This document shows positions 33,677-45,500 of a stretch of 64,000 bases of DNA, one piece after another; within the stretch, counting starts at the first letter, position 1; each line of letters begins with the position of its first letter. The notes under the pieces were generated by a model, which saw only the letters and a list, made by a program, of their open reading frames with translations, ran no database searches and was not told the DNA's origin. A program made the position numbers and the translations under genes. This stretch comes from Pachyseris speciosa (lineage: Eukaryota > Cnidaria > Anthozoa > Scleractinia > Pachyseridae), in NCBI GenBank assembly GCA_016490735.1, contig JAEMWC010000357.1, positions 302,501-366,500 of the forward strand, in the 5' to 3' direction.

Positions 33677-36562
33677 GTAAACCTTGGCTGGTTATTTGCT
33701 GTTATGGATATGTTGTCTTCTGTCTTAAAGAAGTTTCAGAACATTATCCCATATTCCTTTAAAGGATTCATCAGTGAGAAATCCTTGGAAGGAGCATGCA
33801 ACTTCCCAAACGTACCTTGTAACCAGTTTACATATGATACCAAAAAGAAAGGTGAGCACTTTGCTTCAATTGTACATCACTGTGAAAAGAAAATACTAAA
33901 ACCTTGGAGCGACAGCCAAGATCAGTTCATTGTGCTAATTTACCATGCTGAAGAAGGGCTCATTAACAGTCCAATAAACGTTCTGTCTGTCTTAAGCACG
34001 TTTGCTTTTGAACGTGGTGACACAACTTGTCTGGAGGAAATACAGAGAATTGCAGTTGATTATCAAATCTGTCCCAATACTGGCCTTTTGATGAATAACC
34101 TTGGTGTTATGTTTGAAGAAAAGGGGTTGTATAACAAGAGTGATGAGTGCTTTAAGAAAGCAAAAAATTGCTTTGAATGTGAACAAGACCATCTCTCCAA
34201 TGCAGTTGCCACATTGAACTTAGTAGCTCTTCACAAGACTTTTGGAGAGTACCGACAGGCAGGGATCCTCTGTAATAAGGCAGCTGACTTATGCCATGAC
34301 ATCTCCATGAGAACAACCAAAGATGTTAATCTACCAGCGAGGATTTTGAGAAGAGCTGCTGACTTTCTGGAAGAGTTTGAAAACAGTGACAAGCTTTGCA
34401 ATATTCTGAGGATTGGGAAACAGTATGACATTTGTGGTGCCAGTGAAGCATGTGCAGCTTTTTCCACAAAATGGTCAATGAGCATTCAGTTTAAAGAACG
34501 AAATGGTGAAAACATTGAAGAAGAACTAACAGATTTTACCTCTTGTTTGTTTACACTGATGGATAAACAGGTTCCTGAGTTACTGAATACAGATTTCATG
34601 AGCACAGTTATGAGGGCAGCAAAGATTAACTATGACACTGGTCATTGTGAGGAAGCCAACAGGTTAGTTGAGAAGCTGAAAGCCACATTCTCATCAACCC
34701 GTAGTAGTAAGTACCCCTTATATGGCTTGATGCTGTTTCAAGTTGGTATTATCAAATTTGGTTCTGGAATGATTAGTGAAGCCAAGACTGCCTTGAAAGA
34801 GGCTGATAAGATTTTGGTGAAGTACTTTGGACAAAACCACCATGTCACTGCATCTTGCAAGACTTTAATGGGCTCTTGTGCTCAACAAGAGGGTAACAAC
34901 AAAGATGCATCAAAGGACTTGAGAGAAGCCCTTACTGTTTTCAGAAACATACACCCTCAGCATCTTGAAGTAGCAGAAATCTGTTTGAAGTTTGCTGAGT
35001 TATATATTCAAGAGGGGAATGTTCAGCTTGCCAAAGACACCATGCAAGAGGCTATGAAGATTTTCACAAGAGCTTGTGGTGAAGCCTCCTTGAAGACAGC
35101 AACAGCATACATCAAAGCTGGAGTGATCTTACAGAAGGTTGTTGAATTTCAAAATGAAGCTGCTGACAGACTGAGAAAGGCCATGGATATCTACAGCAGC
35201 CTTGGATTAAGACCAGATCATCCATATGTCAAGTTTTGCCAACAGTTGCTTGGTAACGTACTGCTCTTGTCAGGGAAGAGTAAAGCAGCTGAACAGTGTT
35301 TGGTTGATGCACAAAAGCAGGTTCACTTACCTGATGAATACTACAACTTGAAGCCTCATTTTCATCATGTTTTACCTGCTGTCAACTTGTTTACTGGTCA
35401 TAGTGCTGGATATTGTATAAGGCAGCATCCTTATCTCATTGTTGAAATTGTTTCCCTTGTCAATCTGGTGCAGCTGAAAAATGGCAATGATAGACGGAGT
35501 TATCTTGATGCCCTTGAAAGCTGTTTAGACAGGAATGAAACAGAGAGTCTGGAAATATGGGATTTGGTAGGCTGTAATGTTTCTGTTTCTCGCAGAGAAT
35601 ATTGTGGCACAGCTGTGTATGTTATTATTTCCTTGGATCCTGAACCAAATCACTCACAATTCATGGATGATGACAGTGATTCTAACAGAGTAACATTATC
35701 GTGTTCAAAGAATAAATCTTGTATTCTGTTTTGGAAAAGTTCCTGCAGTATTCAAGAGATGAAAGAGTCAAGAAATTTGGACTTTGCTATATGTGAAAGT
35801 GTTGGCACACTCTTTTTGCAACCCAAGTTCAGAAAGACATTTGACGAGAAGAGGGATTTCTACATGGAACTGGCAATACCAGTAGAACTTAGTAACACTT
35901 CTTCATTGTGTATCCAGATTGATTACATCCCCCTTTTAGTTGAGTTGAATTTAACAGAATCACCCCAAGAAATTGGAGCCTTTGATTACTTGACGTCCTG
36001 GACATCTTTTAGTACTGACCCTCTAGCACATGTCTCTACCTTTTGCTATAAATTTGACGATCAGCGCAGAGCTGAATTTGCTTTTGATCATTTCATCTGC
36101 AATTTAACTCAACATTTAGCTCTAGGAAAGGTGCAAGTGGTTGAGATCTCCAGTGAACCAAATTGTAAGAACACTGCCCTTTTCCCTTTTCAAGGAGATC
36201 ACTTTTCCACCTTATCTGTCATTGTATATAGTGACCTGCCTGTACTTGAAGTTAAATGTCGCACTCGAAAGGAATCACAGTCAAATTGCATTTGTGATAC
36301 AGTTCTGAATTCCCTGGACAAAGCTATGCAATCTTTGTGTGAACTAGTTAGAATGACCTTTGAGACATTTGTCCAGTTGCATTGTGAAGGTGTTGGTGCC
36401 AAAAGCATCAAAGAATCTTTGAGAAATAACTGCAGCTTTTATGTCAAACCATCCAGCCCCAGTCTGGCTTCAGCAACTGTGGAAGCATTGACCTGTGCAA
36501 CTACTGGAGACCCAGAAGCAGAATTAGAGAAGAAACCATCTGCATGCATCCTACAGAGACAG
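33677..36562 (+). CDS. exon A: TPR region
   Basis: A single open exon of 962 codons after a strong acceptor (TTTTTCTTTGCAG), ending CAG|GTGCGG in phase 0. TPR helices are visible as NNLGVMFEEKGLYNKSDECF, LFQVGIIKFGSGMISEAKTA, TLMGSCAQQEGNNKDASKDL and QLLGNVLLLSGKSKAAEQCL, with the usual small residue and Phe/Tyr spacing. The last 400 residues (from about 35330) are globular, with no family I recognise. If translation begins in this exon, the likely start is MDMLSSVLKK at 33704; otherwise an upstream exon joins in phase 0. Confidence 0.85.
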
Positions 36563-39500
36563 GTGCGGTTTTGTTTTATATTGCTTGTTAATGGCACAGT
36601 TTTGAGAAAGCTTAACAGTCTTTTAGCCAGTAGTAAGTACACTGTAAGTAACTTTATTTAACCAGGGTAGCCCGTTCAGCTATGAGGCTGGTATTCATAG
36701 GGGCCCGGGGAAATAAGGAAATTATGTACAATTTAAAATGTTTTACGAGATTATCAATAATCATAGTTAACTGGGAGATTTCCTGTTGTCAGCAGGTGAT
36801 CATGTTGCACATGCTCATTCAAGCCATTGCCATGCAGTTTTGCCCTCATGGCTTGCTTGCAGTTGCCTTGCTGCTTTTTTGCCTTTTTTTCGTCCCCTCC
36901 CAACCTGCCTCTTGGTTCTACGAGGCTTCTAGGTTCAGGTTTAGGGTAAATTCTTTAGTGATCTTTATTCTCCACTGAGAGATCAGTGTGACAGGTGCCA
37001 GGGGGAGGTGACCCATGGGAGGTTGCCATGGTAACCCCCTTTATTTGCATTTTGCCTACATTTATTTGCTTATTGCTCGCATTGCTCACAATTGGTACCT
37101 ACCCTCCACTTTCATCATTGCTTATTGATAAGTTAATAATAGTTTAGAAACTAAAAAAACGAAACAGGAAAAAGATAGAATTTGAAAGAGATCTCATGCC
37201 TACACTGCACATGGTAAAATAATCAACATTGAAAGTAGAAATTCCCCTTCCCCAGTTTCAGCCCTGTTTCTTTGTTAAAAGTGCACGCGACTTCTGCAGT
37301 TCCTCAGTTTTGGATGAGATCTCCACGAAAAACTGCGATTATTTAGCTTTTCTACCGTGATTAGCCTCTTAAGGGCCAAGAAAGATGCATAGGTCCCTCA
37401 CTGTTATCTTTGACTTGAAATCAAGGGAAATTTGATTGTTTTGGTACATGGGCAAATTTGATATGTACAGTGTACTTCTTACTTTTAATACAGTAAATCC
37501 TGGTTATAAACTGTTTCTTTAACAGAAGATGACCACCCCTTGGTCACCTAATTTTTTATTGCAGTTGAATGCCTTATGGTCAGAAGAAGCACTCAACAAC
37601 ATGAAATACAAACTGTGTTCATGGGAATGATTATTATGTTGTTCAACTTTTTTCTAAAATTTGTCAGGATCTAGGACTTAAGAAAGGAAAGTGTAACCAC
37701 TATACTACTTCACTACCAAAACACTAACCAAGTTGGCAACCTTTACAGAAGTGATACATGTTTCCAGTTAATTTTTCTGTTTGTCATGGTACATGTATTC
37801 TGAATGTCTGTAGCGTGGACTGCTGTATATGCTTGCACAAGGTTAACCAACTGCCTCGCTTAAGTGGAAGGTGGGTGCCTAGGATACCCAGGGGCTTCCA
37901 CTGTGGCCAGCCAGCCCCTAGATAGAATACTGCACCCTTGGCAGGCAAATCCCCGCAACCCAGCCATAAGCCCCCATTCCAGGCACCCATCACACTGATG
38001 AAACAGTGGAAGGATAAAAAATAAGGGATGGGAAGGGGCGGGGCGGCGGGGGGGGATGCTAAATGAACCACTCAACAGACCACTGCGCAAACACTTGATG
38101 AAGAACTCACAGATCGTAGCGGTGTACAAAGCTACCTCAAACCATGCGAGCCCGCACTGATGGGATTGTCCGCTGGATTCCCGCTGAGCTTGTGGGCCAC
38201 TTGACCGCTAAGCTTGAGAACCGCTTAACCGCTAAGCTTGTGAACTGCATGACCACTAAGCTTGTGGACCTCTTAACTACTAAGCTTGTGAACCGCTAGA
38301 CTGCTAAGCTTATGAACTGCTTGACCGCTAAGCTTGTGGACCGCTTGACTGCTAAGCTCGTGGTGGTTAACTTAGTTAAATTACATTTAACCAAATTAAT
38401 TAACTATTCTTTGTTTTCAAAGGATGTGGAAGCTGTTCGTCCTGTAGACCATTCAGGTGTGGACATTTGTTTGCATCTACTTGATTACATATTGACTGAA
38501 AGAACAGTTGTACCAGACGCAGAGGCATTGGACAGTTATGCAGCACCTTTATCTACCATTTCCAGTTGTGACAGCAGCATTCAACATCACAGTCAATCAG
38601 ATCACTCCTTCCTTTCTGCTTGCTCTGCATCCTCATTAAACTCACTGCCCACAAGTCCTTCCACATTCTCTGAAAGTGGTCCATTTGAACCAAATAAGAC
38701 ATGTTCAAGCACACAACCATCTACACTCAAACTGAAGGAAAAGAATTTGTGGTCACTTCCTGCTCAGAATAATGCAGAAGAATTCACCTGTATTAAACAT
38801 GTGTCAGAGAGTTCATGCAGTGGTCTTCAGGTAAAGTTACCATTTCAGTCATCTGAAGGAGTTGCTTGGTCAAGTTCGGAGGAGGTTTTAACTACCCGAG
38901 AAAACATTCCTGATCTAAAACCAAATGAGTCTGAACAGAAGGAATGTGGTCATGAATTACAGTCTAAAACACACAAAGAAGGATGTCCAGGTAGTTGTGA
39001 TCACAAACACGGTGTGCAAGGTCTCCATGCAACTGGTGATTTGGACTCTAAAGTTTGTACGGAGTCCCAGTCCACAAAATGTCTTGATATACACTCGGAC
39101 CCAAACCAGCGATCATCTTCTCAGAGTCATTCAGAGTTATTGTCACCTACAGTTTCAGAGGACAGAAGTAAAGAAAATCTCAGAAATGAGTGTCTTGGAG
39201 ACTCCCTGCCAAATTTAGAGGATGAGATTGTATCTATGCAGAATCAGAACCATGAGTTACGAGAGCAAATAAACAGGCTGGAGGAGCTGTTGAAGAAGAG
39301 TGAGGAAGAGAAAAAGCAACTTCAGTCAGAGCTGGGAAGATATCTTTTTCTTGAGGACAAACAAAGACGCAGTGAAAAATGTCAGTTGTTGTCCAGGGCA
39401 TCTAGCAGTGATGAGCATAGGCTGGCTGCAGCTAGTGTTTCTCCTGTTGCGATAAGCACTGATAGAAAGCTTCTTGGTGGTGCAAGTCCTTCACAAGAGC

Positions 39501-42500
39501 CAAGTATGTTAACAGCATTAATTTATTACATGTTAGCAGTAGAGCTACATGCTATTGGTATAAACATGTTTCAACAAATAGCACAACCCTGTTGCACACA
39601 ATACAGACCAGCACAACCTGCAATTCTTTGATTCACTGTGATGATGGGCTTATGCTCAAAAACACTAGCTTTTCAATGGTCACTTTTATCTCTTGTTAGA
39701 CAAATGTAGAAAATGTCATGATTGTGACAGTTTTCAGAGGCAATACATGTATGGTGTAACTTTATTGGTACATTCTTAGGATTTACACCTGGTTCATCTT
39801 TTCTTAATAATTATGGTTTTATGTCCGTTCCAAAAATTCCTCATTCTTTTCAACAAGAACTTAGGCTTAATGTTTATCAAAACAAGAGGCTACAATTAGC
39901 CTAAACTCGTACCTGCAAAACTACATCATATATACCTAAGTTAGCAGGAAACAGGAGAAAAAGAAAAGTCTGTCTGTCCTCCTTTACATGGGATGTACTG
40001 CGCTTTCATGATGTTTGAGTCTATTTGTTTGTACCTTGTCAACATATATCCCTTTAAAACTTCTGAATTGCTTTATAGGTCAACCATTGATAACAATAGT
40101 AATATTGTAAAAAATAAAAACAAAACGAAACAAAACAGACAAAGTAATAAAAAGAGAAACAAAAAAAAAATTGTATATGTAGCTGCTACAGCAGTTTGAA
40201 CCTGGCATTGTCTGGCATTGTCTGCATTACATTAACTTAGCATAGCTAATGAGGAGAATGTAGTTTATTTATTGCAAAATATCCAATCCAACACTGTTGA
40301 CATAGACGGATTTAATTTCTGCTGAGCGTTTGAAAAAGAAAACGCTTATGAAACGGTTTAGGATTCAAGATATGGACAGTCAAACGGCCGAAATAACTCA
40401 TCGAAGCATCTCTTGCAGAAATAAATTTAAAAGAATCAAAGGTTTGCTTTGAAAACATCTTTCAAGCTTCCGTGCAATTTCCCATGGCCTGTCACTAACG
40501 TGAGAGGTGCCAGGAATTGAACCCAGATCATCGGTATCAAAGGCGGCCTTCAAAATTACTCATGGAAGTAGCCTACGTGTAGTCGTACCCACCCCTGAGG
40601 AAAAACTGGAGGAGGGAACGTCTACGAAAACCTGACACGAATCGTGTTATGTGACGTCACTCTTTTGCATGAAAATATATAATGGTTTCTCATAGGTTAA
40701 TCGCATTGATCAATACTTTCGAGAACACTGATTGGCCGAAACGGATCTCGCTCGTTGGTGAAGAAACTTGAAATATGGCGGTCGGAGTGTCGGAAGCCAC
40801 ACAAACTAAAGTGGAGTTTAACGCAGCTAGATATGAGGTTTGCGAGACTTTTGGATTACAGACATTCCATGAAGAGCAACAAAAGGCCATAGCTTTGTTT
40901 TTTTGATGGAAAGACTGTCCGTGTTTCATTGCCAACTGGCTATGGAAAAGTTGTTAAATTTCAGGCGATGCCAGCTAGTGATCGCATCGCTTCTTTGGAA
41001 GAAACCGTGTACTATTTTCACCGTGTTGCCTCTGACAACGCTCATGGAAGATCAGGTCCAACATTTGAATGATCTGGGACTGAAAACGATCGCGCTAGCC
41101 AAAGATTCGGAAGATCATATCATCGAACGAGTCATGACTGGTGAATATCAGCACGTGTATGAGTAACGAAACGGTAATGAAGGGACGTGCAGATTGTTCA
41201 AATTTACGCTTTCTGATAGCGGTTCCTTCGGCTGGAAAACAAGGCTAACTTTCTCCAAACTTGCTACGTAATTATTTCTAATAAATTTGTCTGCCAACAA
41301 ATTTAAGCTGATAGTACGCTTATGTAAACGAAGAATTTGCGAGAGCGATGTTTACATCAAAGATTGTTTTCTTGCTTTTGACCAAAAATCGCTCGTTTTC
41401 ATTACGCGGCCTTTGACTTTTGTCTAAGCGTGTAAACATACGCACTTCCGCAGAAAATATAATTTATTTACATAACTTGCATGAATTACTGTGACGTCAC
41501 ATAACACGATTGGTTTCAAGTTTTCGTAGAAGTTCCCTCCTCCCGTTTTTCCTCGGGGAGTGGGTACGGCTACACGTAGGCTATCATGGAAGCATCTCCT
41601 GTAGAAAAACAATAAAAAAGAACCGAAGGTTTGCGTTGAAAACATCTTTCACCAATTTCGATTTTCCATGCAATTTTCCCCGGAAGGTCACTCAACTGCA
41701 CGCAAAGGTTACTCAAGTCACATGCTTGACACGTGAAGATCACTTAAACCCCTCTGTGCAGTTGTGCGTGTTGGACACATGCGCTGGGAAAATCGCAACC
41801 CCAAGACAAAAAAAAAAAAGGTGAAGAAAAAAAAAAACAGAGCTGAATCCTTGACTTGTTGCCTTTCAGGCACAAGTGGAAGGCACTCCCCGGAAGGTCA
41901 CTCAACTGCACGCAAAGGTTACTCAAGTCACATGCTCGACACGTGAAGATGACTTAAACCCTTCTGTGCAGTTGTGCGTGTTGGACACATGCGCTGGGAA
42001 AATCGCAACCCCAAGACTAAAAAAAAAAGAACAGAGCCTAATCCTTGACTTGTCGCCTTTCAGGCACAAGTAAAATTCCACAAAATCCGTGTAAAACAAC
42101 TGAGAAAACAATGAACAACTGAAGGAGGATCGAAATGGCACTAAACTTTGCAAGTGAACACTGCATGAAGTCTTCAACCCAAACCAATCAACAATTAATA
42201 TTTCAAATGAGGTTACACTTGGGCTATGGTTGAATGATTACAATATTCAAATTAAATTTGAAAGTTTGAAACGAATACTGGGCAAAGTCCGTTCGCAGTT
42301 GATCAAAACTATTCTTAAACGAGAATCACTTCGTGAATTTTACCGGGCCACTTTTGCCTTGGCAACCCACGTTTACACTAGCATGCATAAGGGTCGTTTA
42401 CATCAACAAGTTTGTCGCGGGACATGAAAATCTATTTTATCGCAAATATTCTTTAGAGAAAAAAACTTCTAATTACTAATGTGAAAAGAGAAAATGATAT

Positions 42501-45500
42501 CTGCCTGAGTACTCATTTCGATAATAGAATTACGCCTCGGCTTTCATAGAAATCTTCCCTGCTAGCAGAGGTCTCTTCTGCCAGCGGGGCCGGAAATAAA
42601 AATCACGCCAGCCAAGGGCGCCTATGCTTTGTCGCATAAAAATTGGCATAAAATCTACATTAAATCAAAAGGCTGATTCTTAACGATATCCAAAAAAGTA
42701 AATTTAATTTTGTCATAGTTTACAATTTTTAAAAACGCGGTGACCCTGTGCTATTGAAGACGGTTTTTTGTCTTCAAATCACGCGCTCGAAAAGTGCAGG
42801 TAATCATGGCGCGTTGCGGGCCAAATCTACAAACTTCCAGAATCTTGTTTTTATTCCTAAAACGGACAAATTACTTCTTTGGCACTTAAAATGGAAAGGA
42901 AGAACATTAATCGATGTTTAGGTGGCCTCAGAATATGAGGGGTTATAACCGCCATAATGTCGGTTTCATTTTGTGGAGGTGTTTTCCATTCTGTTGTGGT
43001 GATTTTCATTTCAATTCAGTCATTTCGCCAAAGTCAATTGATCACAATTCAACTCATCCGAATTCAACTAATCGAATTCAATTTATCGGAATTCAATTCA
43101 TCGGAATTCAACTCATCGGAATTCAACTGGTCGAAATTCAATTCACCGGAATTCAATTTATCGGAATTCAATTTATCGGAATTTTGTACCGACCCGTTTT
43201 TCGGTTAGATTGGGTATTAAATGTGCTGGCGAGGTACCTAGACGCTGATGGTACTGGAGATGGCGCACGTGTAATGCACCTTGTTCCTGGAGCAAGGGAA
43301 GTTTTTGCAATGGAAAATCAGGGCTCTGATATATTTCACGCTGAAAGTATTTTTATTGGACAGTGTGGAAGGCCAAAGTTAAATGTCCCTCGAGAGCAGC
43401 TACAATTCCTGTTGGAACGTCGGTTTAACATCCCACAAATAGCTGTAACATTCTGATGAGTTGAATTCCGATAAATTAAATTCCGGTGAATTGAATTTCG
43501 ACCAATTGAATTCCGATGAATTGAATTCCGATGAATTGAATTCCGATAAATTGAATTCCGGTGAATTGAATTTCGACCAGTTGAATTCCGATGAATTGAA
43601 TTCCGATAAATTGAATTCCGGTGAATTGAATTTCGACCAGTTGAATTCCGATGAGTTGAATTCCGATGAATTGAATTCCGATAAATTGAATTCGATTAGT
43701 TGAATTCGGATGAGTTGAATTGTGATCAATTGACTTTGGCGAAATGACTGAATTGAAATGAAAATCACCACAACAGAATGGAAAACACCTCCACAAAATG
43801 AAACCGACATTATGGCGGTTATAACCCCTCATATCAGAATGGAAGATCAAGGCGAACGGAGCCCTCTGAAACTTTTCTTGTGAATAATTTTTCCTTCCCT
43901 CAACCGCAACGAAAACGCTTTCAAGAGAGTTTTGAATACAGATAGCGGATTTAAAGCAGCTGCCTGGACTTTAGAAAACAAAAATGGTAATGTACATATT
44001 AGTTCGAAGTTGAATTCAGCTTTTAGCACGATAGGCAAAGCCACAGCCGATAAAATAACTGCAAAACTTGTGGGAAAAACTCATGCTTTCGCTTTTGCGT
44101 GAATAATTAATTCGAACACGTGTTCATGCAGCGAATCACGTCTGTGAAATTTTCGAACATTTTTTGTGCTTTTAGATAAGTTTTTTTGCCTCATCTTGAA
44201 TGAAAATATATTGTTATTGAACTTCCTGTCACTTTTCTTTCATTGGTTGCCTTCATTTGAGAGTTTTAGTGCAATCTGGATTTGGATTTCTGTACATTGA
44301 AGACCGGCAACCTCCGTGATTTGTTTGTTTAGTATATTCGCTTCCCTCAAATATATTTTATTGAGTCTTGTTCACCTTCTATGGAACTCCTGGGGATAGA
44401 GCTAAGTTGGTACTAAATTCACACAGTTGAAAAACGATTTATCTCAAAATAATTGCCTTGTTTTTGTCGTCTTTTTGATGTACAACTTTCCTCTTTCTCT
44501 CGCTGCGCTGTAATATTTCGTTGGGCGACGAAAAAATTATCCGATTTCTTCTTTTTGAATTCGTTTTACGTGTGTTTTTCGCCGCGGACTTCGGTATAAG
44601 AATCGACGAAATGCTATTGAAGAGAAACGTTTTTAACATGCTACTCTTGTTCTTACGTTTTACAAGAGATTGATGTAAAGATAGTTTTGAAATATGTTCG
44701 CTTTGATACTCGATAAAAGGTTCACTCTCAAGTGCAGTGGTCGCTCCTAAATACGTCTTTCTAAATACCCCCTCTTAAGTTTTCGCTCATGAAGTAGTCT
44801 CTCGTAAAGATTGTGGAAGTTTTCGTTCCCTCCAAAAGTTATCATCTTTGTCTGGAATGCCTTCGATTGCCTCAAGTAAAGTTACTATGACAACAATTTT
44901 GTCACAGCGGAAAGCGGGGCCCTGGAAACGAGACATTGAAAAAACGAAAGGAACAAACAGCATTTTATGACCGGTTCCAGCCTTCGGCTGGCCCCGGTAA
45001 TAATAGGTGGCATGTGTTGAATATTTTGACTGTAAGAAAAAACGCCCTCTTCATTGACCAATCAGCACTCAGTAATTTTGCCCTCTATGTTATTAGAAAT
45101 ATAATTAATGATCTATATTAATGTTATGATTTTCATTTGGCTGTGATGAAAGGTGGGGAGTAAAAACAGTAATCTTAATTTAAATTATTTTCTTGCAAGA
45201 CTAATTGTTCAACTGGTGCATTGATTTATTTAGGCTTCACATTGCAAGCAAGACTTCTAGAGATTTCTAACTCCATAACAGCAGATGAATTGAAGCAGAT
45301 GAAGTTCCTGTCAAAAGGAAAAGTCAGTGGCTTCAGGCTAGCAAGGATCAGAGAAGGCTTTGAACTGTTTGAAGAACTAGAAACTGATGGGAAGTATCCG
45401 TGGACCTTTATTGGGCAGCTTCTTGAAGGAATTATGCGCTTTGATCTTCTGGAGAAGCTTGAATTCTCGTTATCTGGCACTGTGAAAAGTGGTAAGAGAC

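Noticed and set aside
38312..38422. Extension of exon B upstream through the minisatellite
   Set aside because: The frame is open, but a clear acceptor at 38421-38422 in the right phase and a stop further upstream make intron more likely.
43020..43730. Frames with NSxEFN or FIGIQ repeats; CRISPR-like spacing
   Set aside because: The 15-bp units are contiguous, with no unique spacers, and form the arms of a foldback element.
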